From positions 29,214-93,213 of the forward strand of contig NZ_WRPR01000028.1 in assembly GCF_010367455.1 (NCBI RefSeq): a DNA stretch of 64,000 nt, written 5' to 3'. The number at the start of each line of letters is the position of its first letter. Position 1 is the stretch's first letter. This stretch comes from Candidatus Laterigemmans baculatus. Its GTDB lineage: Bacteria; Planctomycetota; Planctomycetia; Pirellulales; Pirellulaceae. Both the position numbers and the translations under genes were made by a program. A model generated the notes under the pieces. It searched no databases and was not told where the DNA came from. It was given only the letters and a program-made list of their open reading frames with translations. Below are positions 12,801-20,028 of the stretch, piece by piece.

Positions 12801-15800
12801 AGCGAATCCCGCATCTGCTGCGAACCGGAATTGATCAGCGCGCTGGAAGTCTCGGCGTTGAGGAAGTAGTTGAAGTACAGCATCGGCTGGTCTTCGAGCG
12901 AGTACTCCGAGAGATCGATCGCGTCGCTCTCGATCGTTCCCTTCGCTCCACCAGCAAAGTTGTAGGAGTCGTCCGAACGCGGGCCTGGGTCTTCCCCCGC
13001 GGTCCAGGTGCGGGCCCGCACGTCGCCGCCTTGGCGGTCGGTGAATCCGAAGTGCAGGCTGTTGCCTCCTTCGGTGGTGATGTGGCGGGTCCGCGTGGGC
13101 GTCGGGACGATACCGTGCCCGGCATCTCCCCGCCGCTCGTCGGTCACACCCCAGAGGTTGACGTCGAGGTTCGAGAAATCGAGGTCGGTCGGGCTGGTGA
13201 CGCCCGTCGCGATCTGCGTCTTACCACCCGCGAAAATGGGCTGCAACTCGCCGTACTCGGAGCCTTGCGTGCCGAGGGCATACAGATTGCCCTCGTCGTC
13301 CGTCGCGAACAGCATATTCGCGTACTTCCCGCCCTCGATCGATTTGGGGCCAACCGTCAGGCCCGTGAAATTGATCGGGGCCCCGTCCTCATCGAGAACG
13401 GTCGTGATCTTGTTACCCGCGACGCTCGAGAGCAGGTGGTTCGTTCCATTGGGATTGATGTTCGTATCGGGAACGCTCGTCAGCTCGAACAGTTCGCCGT
13501 CGTCGGTGACCGCGTACATCGTCGTGCCGATGAACGCCATCCCGGTTACATCCCCGGTGATGTCGCCATTCGGAGTTTGCAGATAGCCGACTTCGACGCC
13601 GTTGGTTCCAGCTCCCAAAGCACGCAGGTTCCCGGAGCGTGGGGTGTTGTTCGAATTCGCATTGATCACCGCTCCGGTATCGGGATTGAAGCGATACAGA
13701 ATGTTCTTGGCAGGGGCCGCAGCGGCTTGAATGCCGGTAACGTTGCCGTTGGAGAAATCGATCACGGGACGTCGGAACGTCGCAGTATTATTGCCTCGGC
13801 TAGCAACGCCATAGAATCGGTTCTGCGACTGATCTCCAGTGTTGATCCGAAAACCGAGCCCGTTGACGATCATCCCGTCGCCGTTGCGGGTCGTGCCGGT
13901 CCCGATCGGCTTGTCGACAACGTCCGTGCCCCCGGTATTGGTATAGGCCTCAAACGTCTCCAGCCCGTGGCTGCCGATCGTGCTGAAGCTGCCGTAGGTG
14001 ACGCCGTCGTCGAGCAGCAAGAAGCCTTGCGCGTTCGCGTCGGTCACATCATCCGGCGGCGCGACGAAGCCGACCAGGCGGCCGCGGGGATCCATCGCGA
14101 TCGAACCGACGCGAGTGAAGTCGTTGCCGATCACCGCCTCGCGATAGCCGAGCTGTGGGTTGTTCATGCTCAGCCGCGACCGCGTGTCGAGGTCTCCCTG
14201 GCCGGTGATGAACAGCGTCACGTCGCCGAGGGCGAACGGCACCGAGTTCTGCTGGCCCCGGAAGGCGACCTGCTTGGCCGCTTCCGCGGTCGTCAGCGGA
14301 CCGGTGGTGCCATCGAAGTTGCGGTCCTCAGCGATCCGCACGACCGAATCGTTCGGCTGCAGGCGGATGCCAGGATTGCTCGGATTGGCCGAGTGGTATT
14401 GGCCGTAGATCTGGCTGTCGAGGACCGAGTTGTTGGTGATCACCAGTTCGTAATCGCCAGCCAACAGATCGACCGTGCCGATGAACGCATCGCGTGAGCC
14501 GGCCGAGCCGCGAGACAAGTCACCGACGTCGGTTCCGCTCCGCGGCGTCGCCCGGTCGCTGCCGATGCTCGAATCGGTGCCGATCATCACCAGTTCCCGG
14601 TTGCTACCGTTGAGCCGGTAGAGCCAGGCAGTGGTATCGGGACGCGAGAAGCCGTCGGCGTAATCGACGTCGATCGTGACGGTCGAATACAAGCCGGTCG
14701 AGGCATTACCAATGTTCTGCGTCGAGTCTCGATTGATCGAGAACTGCAGGACGTTGTACTGGCTCTGGCTGTTGATCTGCCCGGCTACCGAGATCGCGCT
14801 GCGGTCGCTGTTGAAGATGTTGCCGAGGTTGATCGCGGTCGTCGGCGAGGAGGGAATCACCGAGGCTTCGCCAGTTAGCAGCGAATGGGCGGGCATCCCG
14901 CGGGTGGCGATCCCGGTCTCCGCGTAGTGGATGCTGGCGAACTGGACCGTCGAGCCTGCGAACTCATCCGCTTCGCGAAGTCGCAATTGCAGCTGGTACA
15001 CACCGGTCGTGCCGTCGGCGCCGGTGACTCGGACAAAATACTCATCTTCTTGCCCGGTGACTCCCGGCAGCACCACGCGCATCGCCGCATCGAGCGGGTT
15101 GAGCGAATGGAAGTCGCGATAGGTGCCATTGGAATTCAGCGGAGCGAAGGGGCTCAGCCGCATCGGCATCGCGTGGCCAGTGGGAAGCTCGGCGGAGTTG
15201 ACGAAGTCGAGCGCTCCGGCGGCGTCTTCGGCGTGCGAGTTGTCGCTGCGAGCCAGCACGTCACCGTTGGAGTTGATCAACTCCAGCACCGAATCGAGTC
15301 CCGATCCGGTGCGGTCCAGATCGATCCAGACCAGCGTCCCGGCGGTCCCGCGGAACGAGTAGACGTCGGTGTCGCCCGGATCGGCAATCGTACCGTGCAC
15401 GGTGGCGCCGAGTCGCAAGTTCTCGTCCCCGGAATTTTCACGCGGGGCCAGCGCGGCGACAAACTGTGAGGTTCCGGGGATCGAGTTCGAATCCCCGGCT
15501 CCACCGATTCGGCCTTCCAGCTCGCTGACCGTGGCTACGTTCCGGTCGTGGCTGAACTCGTTGAGCTCAATTCCTTGCCAGCCGCCGGGGGCGCCGACCG
15601 AGGGGCCGTTGCCGTTGGTGTCGGTATAGGGCTGGCCGAGCGGGCCGAACCCGGCACCGACCGAGTCGTCCGAAAGGCTGGTCATCACCACCGGGAATCC
15701 AGGGGCTCCGAGCACGTGGATCCGTCCGCCGATGCGGTCTTCAATATCGACCGGTCGCCCGTCGGCGGTCAGTGCGGCGCCCGGGCCGAACTTGGCCACC

Positions 15801-18800
15801 AGACTCTCGTCCGGACGGCTCTGCAGCCGCAGCCCGCCGTAGGTGTGGAAGTCGGGGACCAATATCGCGCCCCGTAGGACGTGCACGATGTCGGTGTCGT
15901 CCCAAACCGTCTCGGTCGTCAGCGTCCCGCCGCGGACTCGCAGCCCACCGATCGCTGCGGTGCCGATCGCGTTGCCGCGGACCAGCGGCCCGAGGTTGCC
16001 CGGCGGATGATCGATCGGATCGGAGAAGCCCGTCTGGCGTCCGAAGTCGTCCAGCGGCGTCGCCGTCAACGAATTGGCGTCGATGCTGATCATCGCCGTG
16101 TTGGCCGCATTGTTGTGGCGGAACACGTTCTCGACGATCACCGGCTGAGCGCCCGACACATGGATCACGGCAGCCTCGTTGGGGCCGAGTCCCTGCCGCG
16201 TTCCCTGGCCGGCGATGACTCCGGAAGCGTTGAATTCAAAGAGGCTGTGGGCGACGCGGCCCCGAGCCTGCCGCAGTTCGAGCGCGTTGAATCCGACGTT
16301 CGTCCCGGCCACTCCCGCATCACCACCGGCGTAGGCGACCACCGCATAGTCGAGGCTGACGGTGCTGAACGGCGAAGCGTAGATCCCCGCCCAGTCGCCC
16401 GCCTGTCCCGAGCTCGAGCTGTTCGAGTTGTTCGTGTTGAAGGTCCCGCCGGCACCGTAGCGATCGTCCGACCGCGAGGTCATCACGACCGGACGCCCCT
16501 CGACCCCTTCGGCGATCAGATCGGCGCCGAAGCCCGTCTGGATGCGAACGCCGCTGCTCTTGAGGATGATTCCCGGATCGATCGTTAAACGTGCGTCGAG
16601 TCGAGGGCGGGCAACGGTTCCGCTGAGCGGCTGCAGATCCGGGTTGGCCACGAAGCCACGATCGACCAGCGTCTGCTGACTGCGGTTCAGATCGGCAATG
16701 AATTCGAAAGCGGAACCGTTCCGCGAGCGATAGATTCTGCGAGCCACAAAGTCACCCGTCGCGACCGGCAGACCACTCAAGGTAATCTGCCCAGCCGCAG
16801 CGAGCGTGACGGAGGTTGTTGCGGCCGAGGCAGCGGTCTCGTTTCCGCTCGCGTCAACGAAGCTGACCCGATACCGGTACTGTCCGGGGGCGAGCGCGCC
16901 CGAACCGAATTGCGGCGTGACTGAGACGAGGTCCAATCCGGGCAGACTGGCGTCGCGAATTGCCCCACCGGGATTGCCGCGGATCAGCAGGTTCTCGCCG
17001 AGGACGTGGACGATTTCGGTGTTGGCAAACCGTCCCGGAACTTCCAGCTGACGGAGCGTGCCAAAGGCGTCGGTGTCGATGCGAACGAACAACCCGTTGA
17101 TCGAGTTGTCGGTCAGCGTATTGCCGTAGATCTGCGGACCGACCCGGGTGTAGTCGGGAACGAACTGCTCGAACCGCTGGTACCGCGGCTCGGTAAAGGT
17201 GGTCTCTTCGAAGCTGGCCGGATCGGCCGAGATCGCTGCCGAGTTCGAATCGGTGATCGTGTTGTGCAGCAGGGTCGGCCGTGCGGCCGTGACATCGATC
17301 GGAGCGATGGTCTGAAACTGGTTGTTGATCCGCACCTGCCCGCCGCCGTACCGCAGATGGGCACCAGCGACGTAGTTCAGGAAGATCCCCTGCCGCTCCA
17401 GGTCGCGACGCCCCTGCCCGCGGTCGATGTCGTTGCGGAACTGGATTCCGCCCCAGTCACCCAGATCGGGCGTGTTGTCGAGGCTGTTGGTGTTGATCCC
17501 GATCGAGGCATCGTTGTAGCTGGTGAACTGGACCGGCGAATGGGGAGTCCCCAGCACCTGGAAGGCGCCGAGGCTGGCGTCGATTCCGCCGGCGCCGCTG
17601 CCGACCGCGATCCGGCTTTGCCGCATCTTGAGGATCACCCCCGCGTCGACCATCACGGTCACGCCCGCCGGGACGACCAGGTTCGAGCCGTCGGCCAGAG
17701 CCTGGTTGAGGCTGTTCTGGCCGATCTCGTAGGCCCGGTTGTCGGCGAGTGTGTCAAAATCGCCATCGAGTCCGGCGCTCGGGAGCAGGCGGATGATTTC
17801 GCCTGAGGAGATCCCGTTGATCGCTTGCGGAATCGTGCGGAAGGGGCTGGCGAGCGAGCCGTCGCCGCCGTCGGCCGCGCTCGGATCGACGAATCGCGTC
17901 AGCGCCGGATCATTGGCCTTGAACCAGAAATTGAACGCGCCACCCGCTTCACCGTCGCCATCGCCATCGATCGCGGTCCCGCGAGTGTCGACGATCGTCG
18001 AAGCGTTCGCCGAGCGGAACTCGACGCGAAGTTCGTACGAGCCTTGGCTGGTTCCGCCGGAGCCGGTGTTGGATTTATTGGGATCGAAGTCTTCGTTGCC
18101 CTGAGCCGTCACTGCGACGAAGTACTGGCCCTCCTCGAGATCGACGCTCATCCGCGAATCGTTGCCGAAGGCGTCGTCGTTCGTCGCGATTTTTTCCAGA
18201 CCCTCGGCGGTCTGCCGGAAGAGCGTCAGATGCGTGTCGAGGTTGCTGCTGCTGGGAAGCCGCTCAGCCAGCGTCTCAATCGTCACCTCGCCGCGCTCAC
18301 CGGCCGGGACGACGAAGCTGTACATGTCGACGTCGCGGCTGTCGGGCCGATACAGGTACTGGCCGTGAACGACGTCGTTGTCGCCCGGGAAAACCCACTC
18401 GGGGTTGGGACCCAGCAGCGGCTGGCTCCCCATCACCGTCCCTTCGGGCAAATCGTAGGAGTGACCGATGCCCAGCAGGTGGCCGATCTCGTGCATGGCC
18501 ACATGGAAGAAGGATCCTCCATGGGAATCGTCCCAGGCTTCCGCTCCGTCCATGATGGCCAGAACGCCTGGATTCTGTGCGATCCCGGCGATGCCCCCCG
18601 GGCCGCTTTGGGTCTGGCCGAGCGGGAACATGTCGCCGACGACGACAACGTGGTTGGCACTATCGCCATCGACTTCGATGAAATCGATGCCGAGCAGCTC
18701 GCCGTAGTAGTCAAAGATTTCCCGCACCCGCTGCTGCTGGTCGGGATTGATGTCGCTGTAGAGGGGCTGGCCAGCCGAGTTGTTGCCGTACTCGATACCG

Positions 18801-19909
18801 TTGCGGATCGTAAATGTCCGCGTCGCGACGGTGCCACTGCCGGAGCCGAGGTGGCTTTCGTCCTGAATCTGGCGGTGCCCCGGTTCGTTATTCGCCCCCG
18901 GATAATCGAACGGCAGACTTCCGCCGAAGATGCTCTGGTTCTTGACGGTCAGAATCCTGCGGTTGCCGAACGTTCCCAGGTCGTTTGCCGTGTCGACCGT
19001 CTCTCCTGCCTCGCCCATCGGGCCGGCCGACTCCAGCGGCGGGGCGACCTGTTCCGAGGTGCCGACGCGGAGCCGGAACGAGCCCAGCGTGGCCGGGAGG
19101 CCTGGCAGGGCGTGCAGATCGCTTGCAAAGTGCAACTCGACCCGCTTGAGCTCTGCGTCGTAGGTGACTTGGTCGGGAACGAACTCCAGATCGTCGCTGG
19201 TCCCGACCGTATCGCCGGTGTGGATCAATTTGTAGAACGCCGGATCGGTCAGCGTCGGATCGGGACCGTTGGAGCCTTCGAACAGATCGGGATCGTCGAA
19301 GTAGACGTGGACTTCCTTGCTCAGCTGCTCGCGGACGCCGCCGACGACGACCACGGGCTGGGGGACGACACCGACGACGCGTGCCCCGAGTTCGAGGTCG
19401 AAGTACAGGCTCTCGCGAGTGGCGTTCGGATCGCTCGGCTGGAACGCGTTGCCGTCGACATCTCGCAGCGCAACGGTCCCCGAACCGTCTTCGGCAAAGA
19501 TGTCGATCTGGAACAGGTCGTCCGGGAGGGCTTCGGCGAATCGAGCCACGACGACGCGATTGGTCTCGCCGAACCCGATGTAGCCCGGCTCGACCACGAC
19601 GTCGTCGGCGTCACCGAGTTGTCCATTGCCGCCGGCCCGGGTGATCCGGATCCCGTCGAGCGTCGACGGATCAAGGTCTTCGGTGCCGCCGAAGCGGAAG
19701 GTCAGCTCGGTCGGACGAACGCTCAGAGGATTGGTTTGCTGGGGAGCAAAAATCTCCTCCGCGTTCGGGTTCACACTGATCAAGCGAGGTCCGGCGTCAC
19801 CGGCCAACAGCTCGCGGCGTTCAAGCTGTTGGTGCAGCAACTGTCGGCGGCTCAAGCGTTGCTTACGGCGGAGCGCAGTGTGCTTTTTCGCGTCGGTGCG
19901 ATTGGCCAT
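887..19909 (-). CDS. Giant secreted protein 1: metzincin-like protease, beta-helix, cadherin-like array and dockerin-like end
   Basis: A 6340-residue surface or secreted protein. The start at 19909 is preceded by GAAGG at 9 nt. Residues 29-38 (LERRELLAGD) are the planctomycete extracellular export motif that replaces a standard signal peptide. Then come a metzincin/matrixin-like zinc protease with H473, E474, H477, G480, H483 and a Met-turn at M493; a PPC-like domain (about 525-610); a long repetitive beta-helix-like region (about 670-3100) with another PPC-like segment near 1504-1557; a DFGDAP segment near 3553; a GEVED domain with an EVEDF core (about 3770-3850); some twenty Ig/cadherin-like NDAP repeats (about 3850-6180); two dockerin-like EF-loops (about 6180-6247); and an acidic tail. 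The protease has all expected ligands. A likely role is adhesion or matrix building with self or substrate cleavage, but this is inference. The next gene upstream is a paralogue. Confidence 0.9.
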   Translation of the reverse strand: MANRTDAKKHTALRRKQRLSRRQLLHQQLERRELLAGDAGPRLISVNPNAEEIFAPQQTNPLSVRPTELTFRFGGTEDLDPSTLDGIRITRAGGNGQLGDADDVVVEPGYIGFGETNRVVVARFAEALPDDLFQIDIFAEDGSGTVALRDVDGNAFQPSDPNATRESLYFDLELGARVVGVVPQPVVVVGGVREQLSKEVHVYFDDPDLFEGSNGPDPTLTDPAFYKLIHTGDTVGTSDDLEFVPDQVTYDAELKRVELHFASDLHALPGLPATLGSFRLRVGTSEQVAPPLESAGPMGEAGETVDTANDLGTFGNRRILTVKNQSIFGGSLPFDYPGANNEPGHRQIQDESHLGSGSGTVATRTFTIRNGIEYGNNSAGQPLYSDINPDQQQRVREIFDYYGELLGIDFIEVDGDSANHVVVVGDMFPLGQTQSGPGGIAGIAQNPGVLAIMDGAEAWDDSHGGSFFHVAMHEIGHLLGIGHSYDLPEGTVMGSQPLLGPNPEWVFPGDNDVVHGQYLYRPDSRDVDMYSFVVPAGERGEVTIETLAERLPSSSNLDTHLTLFRQTAEGLEKIATNDDAFGNDSRMSVDLEEGQYFVAVTAQGNEDFDPNKSNTGSGGTSQGSYELRVEFRSANASTIVDTRGTAIDGDGDGEAGGAFNFWFKANDPALTRFVDPSAADGGDGSLASPFRTIPQAINGISSGEIIRLLPSAGLDGDFDTLADNRAYEIGQNSLNQALADGSNLVVPAGVTVMVDAGVILKMRQSRIAVGSGAGGIDASLGAFQVLGTPHSPVQFTSYNDASIGINTNSLDNTPDLGDWGGIQFRNDIDRGQGRRDLERQGIFLNYVAGAHLRYGGGQVRINNQFQTIAPIDVTAARPTLLHNTITDSNSAAISADPASFEETTFTEPRYQRFEQFVPDYTRVGPQIYGNTLTDNSINGLFVRIDTDAFGTLRQLEVPGRFANTEIVHVLGENLLIRGNPGGAIRDASLPGLDLVSVTPQFGSGALAPGQYRYRVSFVDASGNETAASAATTSVTLAAAGQITLSGLPVATGDFVARRIYRSRNGSAFEFIADLNRSQQTLVDRGFVANPDLQPLSGTVARPRLDARLTIDPGIILKSSGVRIQTGFGADLIAEGVEGRPVVMTSRSDDRYGAGGTFNTNNSNSSSSGQAGDWAGIYASPFSTVSLDYAVVAYAGGDAGVAGTNVGFNALELRQARGRVAHSLFEFNASGVIAGQGTRQGLGPNEAAVIHVSGAQPVIVENVFRHNNAANTAMISIDANSLTATPLDDFGRQTGFSDPIDHPPGNLGPLVRGNAIGTAAIGGLRVRGGTLTTETVWDDTDIVHVLRGAILVPDFHTYGGLRLQSRPDESLVAKFGPGAALTADGRPVDIEDRIGGRIHVLGAPGFPVVMTSLSDDSVGAGFGPLGQPYTDTNGNGPSVGAPGGWQGIELNEFSHDRNVATVSELEGRIGGAGDSNSIPGTSQFVAALAPRENSGDENLRLGATVHGTIADPGDTDVYSFRGTAGTLVWIDLDRTGSGLDSVLELINSNGDVLARSDNSHAEDAAGALDFVNSAELPTGHAMPMRLSPFAPLNSNGTYRDFHSLNPLDAAMRVVLPGVTGQEDEYFVRVTGADGTTGVYQLQLRLREADEFAGSTVQFASIHYAETGIATRGMPAHSLLTGEASVIPSSPTTAINLGNIFNSDRSAISVAGQINSQSQYNVLQFSINRDSTQNIGNASTGLYSTVTIDVDYADGFSRPDTTAWLYRLNGSNRELVMIGTDSSIGSDRATPRSGTDVGDLSRGSAGSRDAFIGTVDLLAGDYELVITNNSVLDSQIYGQYHSANPSNPGIRLQPNDSVVRIAEDRNFDGTTGPLTTAEAAKQVAFRGQQNSVPFALGDVTLFITGQGDLDTRSRLSMNNPQLGYREAVIGNDFTRVGSIAMDPRGRLVGFVAPPDDVTDANAQGFLLLDDGVTYGSFSTIGSHGLETFEAYTNTGGTDVVDKPIGTGTTRNGDGMIVNGLGFRINTGDQSQNRFYGVASRGNNTATFRRPVIDFSNGNVTGIQAAAAPAKNILYRFNPDTGAVINANSNNTPRSGNLRALGAGTNGVEVGYLQTPNGDITGDVTGMAFIGTTMYAVTDDGELFELTSVPDTNINPNGTNHLLSSVAGNKITTVLDEDGAPINFTGLTVGPKSIEGGKYANMLFATDDEGNLYALGTQGSEYGELQPIFAGGKTQIATGVTSPTDLDFSNLDVNLWGVTDERRGDAGHGIVPTPTRTRHITTEGGNSLHFGFTDRQGGDVRARTWTAGEDPGPRSDDSYNFAGGAKGTIESDAIDLSEYSLEDQPMLYFNYFLNAETSSALINSGSQQMRDSLRVYAAADNGDWQLVATNNLAGFDSDFSRGSDHNQADEFDEFESNFVDANGKYQFVQKLFNTSEWRQARIPLAPFAGSSDVRLRVEFSSAGEPDRDVVELRGLPGYQLVNSQFFQVTGGNGTQQAFEFDHGLVLDLPSGAALSVGDSIRVDGQTVTFVNGPAGPGEVQISASLTAEQVADRVQTALEALGVGPIVRSTDQPSWLNFPAATSDWNVTGTLAVSGVILDTPGTVFGAAPVTVDIGMTAAEVRDAIRVALAAELNEPGQESNVDIYPVYGDSVRIFGGSIDYAGPLPSIGSQDGGNALPGSRSGVYLASNEQNYSGNDLDRLRVAGTRAQNNSGQGVFLDDIIIGFAERGEMVTGFNPGAASRTANPQFQPIVPGSDPLLEVTTGRYQVEIRSSAEYAAGPPDNPRNVPYRSFDTNDVIGEAFGLEVTRDGSVIRDGDSFTLSDGVDIVRFEFEDLDIANWLPKKGVSSGSISIGFRGSMSRAEVAAAIREAINSPAVRNRIDVIAASPSGEASDAQTSSRLVLHGDIAVGRRGETSFGLFFLQSIHWGTTAGTETGDRNRVREQGQVILANNVISDSSIVGIHLDAGRRNRSSGDIVGPGASTQLPRPGSPINFPTPNADRLAPSVVVVNNVLVGNVTGGIEISGDPVIASQGSGPIPFARVINNTIVGSGRSNDFGIRVETNANPTLVNNAIIDQTTGVQVTSGSTVELSGTLYAGNSTNSNVGLGSNAITVSSSSSLFVDAAGRNFIPAAGSPLIDSSIEFTADRLNLASLREALGIRQSPILAPERDMTGQLRSNDTAVGGGTGSNVFIDRGAIDRSDLVGPVAELVQPLDNAPDGSDADAGNSFVRLVEGPQSYFEIKLVDPVGNGPNPETITADAVIVTENGRRLVAGADYEFGFNSSTNAIRLTPKSNVWKPNAAYEITLNNRDRQVLTVPTGDRISDGDQVVITDVASQTATLEFDTGFVLTVPAAGVIDGDRLIYTSQNRIRRIEWVEEGTTRTPLANSSILVDFSASDTPEVLASKLAEALRDLEQGLEAARAIEGGRVYIGGRAGDTLEFEGSTPLVEGTPGVSEGAIAVPMIPSALLNQDVVAGQLVAAISRARSELSPALLSNAFTPGGGSVWLENTTSVTGLPSGGDWSVVQTQPIRDLAGNLLQPNRASGETRFTILMPGVELDFGDAPFDSLLSQNGAQHVLGDLALPRLGSLVDVEGNGAPGSSDDQTPLPSVEIVASGAATLVEYVAGANPSQGSLVFGGVGFDPLSDTFEATEGDTITITVGSRSVTFELTTDAGVGAGNVGVTFDPLTVTRESLAASLAAAINDQTWPIADAVVDPVDGQTVHFDVDDEDGVGVGAFQADGQPAVEGLLVTQDGEFLSFLNPLDGFAEASVFVTGSGLLDAWVDYNQDGDWDDIGEQVLTNALVLDGDNRLQLPVPANAKEGLTWARFRLSPTGNQLPGGVSIGGEVEDFQVRVVSLTPPTLEDDAYDIDEDNGLTVDAGSGVLLGAGADTYAGLDDVRAVIDDSPLFGTVTLNEDGSFSYTPSDNFYGTDVFTYRILATRELVPGVPGLGVLPVRSADVGTVTITVNPVNDVPAAEDKNFAALEDNGTGSPILTITAADLLAGAEPGDFAGFPLTPDAPWNEQAQTLRISAITVAGTTLAAAGQADETLTASTAEGSLVTARFSAGALVDLTFEPTDNYNRQNPPSPAGDTLDSFTFTVTDDGLTVFPEGLGPDDGSGGFLTETTEPEQSTVRTAFIRVNPVNDPPEVAGPATIEVLEDAGAVTVAWADYIRSGPLNAFDELTQDVSLEITDVAANVAGLFAVAPSIDNSGTITFTAADNAVGYAVLTIVASDDGPADASIGDDPVADAIQITLSIRPVNDAPALAPDVDPSEPATYFLLEDNDSADPDQAGQPLFIPVTRALPTDTAGLLDQFVVGPDNEADATEGGSQTLRISEVDSLGNAVFPITTAAGGTITAVYDQDDPTRIIGLEYLPPADFNGDDSFTYSVVDNGRTWEFANPVAGSGPEYAFDEGASVDDPLVSEFQMRLQVASVNDPPQFDAQGDVEVYEDRGEFAAPPVDPADVGRTVIPGWAYNILAGPPTATDENDPLTGQAVSFIVTFTGGSDPAELFVPDANGDYVTVDDDGTLRFQTLRHRIGSATFEVVAVDDGPFSSPNINTSAPLEFTIDVLPVNDAPEFGGADLVRSLEDSGPVDVQWTDTLRPGPVEANDEEGQVVTFTVTQVDTNNPSLFEVAPAVDSSGRLTYTPAAHQVGAAVFMIVGTDNGPNNDPDAIGDKPVSEPVYVTIAIDSVNDAPEFDGPATVDVLEDAGDVVIDWATYVRPGPEVALDEFGNLPDLGGLFGDAELENVTFTIAPLAGHEAEAARIFEVQPQLSSFLAADNTGGELTFRPALHQNGSAVFVITATDNGSSWSYEDPAGLEADPRSTTFTLTLTVGAVNDAPEFDGADLVRSLEDSGPVDIQWTDSLRPGPVEATDEEGQVVTFTVTQVDTNNPNLFEVAPAVDSSGRLTYTPAAHQVGAAVFMIVGTDNGPNNDPDAIGDDPISEPVYVTIAIDSVNDAPEFDGPATVNVLEDAGDVAIDWATYVRPGPEVALDEFGNLPDLGGLFGDAEVENVTFTIAPLAGHEAEAARIFEVQPQLSSFLAADNTGGELTFRPALHQNGSVTFIITATDNGTTWSDEDPAGLEADPRTKTFTLTLNVEAVNDAPEFGGPAELQVQEDSGSHTIDWADFIRSGPSVAGDELNGDSDSQAQTVTFTIAPDPASSFPGDLFVGGAAGVTIDDNGMISFTPAVDAVGSGVFVITATDSGDLDSTRGDVNFTQQTLTIHVRPKNDAPRVTVGEAAEYSLLEDHTLLIPLYASGPGEPAGLLDQFSVGPDNEADPTTPGGNQSLAVVDFAPMRTLHGTVEPVHDANGRVIALLYRPDADFNSGADGSDLDTFFYTVTDDGVTFNFTTGSEASDPLTSEFMIDLRVEPVNDAPSFTPGASSIVRLEDSGRVTVPGWATNIVAGPETAIDETDPLTGQTVTFDVVPAAGYTAADMAAMFSVAPAISSNGTLTYTTAANAVGTIVVQVTADDGGAGSETGRGDESFSESVLLTLTLAPVNDPPIATPSVLHLSLDEDGTIDLPIHTLEATGLYDIFRVGPANEADGTPGGNQTLSTDEFFFSPTTPHGSLVAYTVGGEFAGLRYTPHPNFNGTDSFVFGVVDDGQTFNLTSGQMVDDSRGSYATVSLTINAVNDRPEFGGAADVTVAEDASTNGTAGLSVIPNWATNVLAGPVTAADEIEGPTAQDLTFIVTPISGTNANDLFAELPTVDPVTGELRFRTAANANGRTVFQVIARDNGPQGHLGGDPSRPEHQFESLSRTFALQVTGVNDPPTFTAGGDITLLEDSGPYNRLWATNISPGPADEVAEGQAVMFDVSVAAADRAKFSSLPTLSDDGLLQFTPAPNASGDVDILITARDTGGAVAPQPITLSLTITPINDAPVAVDDNYTTNEDSVLTISAASLLSNDQDADPQDVLSVTGLPSTSQLGATLTLSADGSTITYNPTGSMAIQALRAGQLPVTDVFTYQAVDEAGVPSTVATVTITLTGVNDAPVARPDAPIVHPTNPTTFYPLSNDTDVDGTINPSSVVITLQPAFGTLDVSSSGAFTYTPSPTFQGSDRIRYAVRDDQGMLSQPVEIQIGVNHPPTAGNDSVLVYRNESRTFDVLANDSDSDGTIDPATVEILSGPTHGQTIVHVDGRITYVPATDYVGSDSFTYQVLDDDGAPSNVATVSVRVLASVQQNPDNPLDVNDSGEVSPIDALVIINYLNRNDSGAIDPTQPTPPYYDVDGNGVISPLDALQVINALNRANISGGEGEGGAATPFAGHSSNAAAEPIVRIDAPETVPAPSSSLELDWDFSQVGELDDDRLDTLLDELARQRDASSEKGTADLDAVWSSFGGGEA
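4613..6205 (-). repeat. 795-bp in-frame tandem duplication inside giant gene 1
   Basis: Two adjacent, highly similar copies (about 4613-5408 and 5408-6205) are offset by 795 bp, which equals 265 codons. The offset was read from matching text such as agtcgatggcgatcgtgacg at 5056 and 5851. Each copy encodes two cadherin-like domains, one with ADLVRSLEDSG and one with an LEDAGD core. Similarity stops abruptly at both outer edges (near 4613 and 6205). Confidence 0.85.
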
Positions 19910-19968
19910 CGGGGCAGACCTTCGGCAGGATCAGGATGTAGATAAAAGTACTTATAGTAGCTCCAGCT

Positions 19969-20004
19969 GACCGCCACGGGTGGTATTTTCCCCCCATGGC
20001 GGTC
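19969..20004 (-). terminator. Hairpin between the two giant genes, possible terminator
   Basis: The 8-bp perfect arms gaccgcca (19969-19976) and tggcggtc (19997-20004) enclose a 20-nt loop. They lie 25-60 nt past the stop of giant gene 2 and before the start of giant gene 1. There is no clear T-run after it on the minus strand, so it may slow rather than end transcription, or act as an mRNA structure. Confidence 0.4.
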
Positions 20005-20028
20005 GGTCGAGCTGTAAGGTCCATCGAA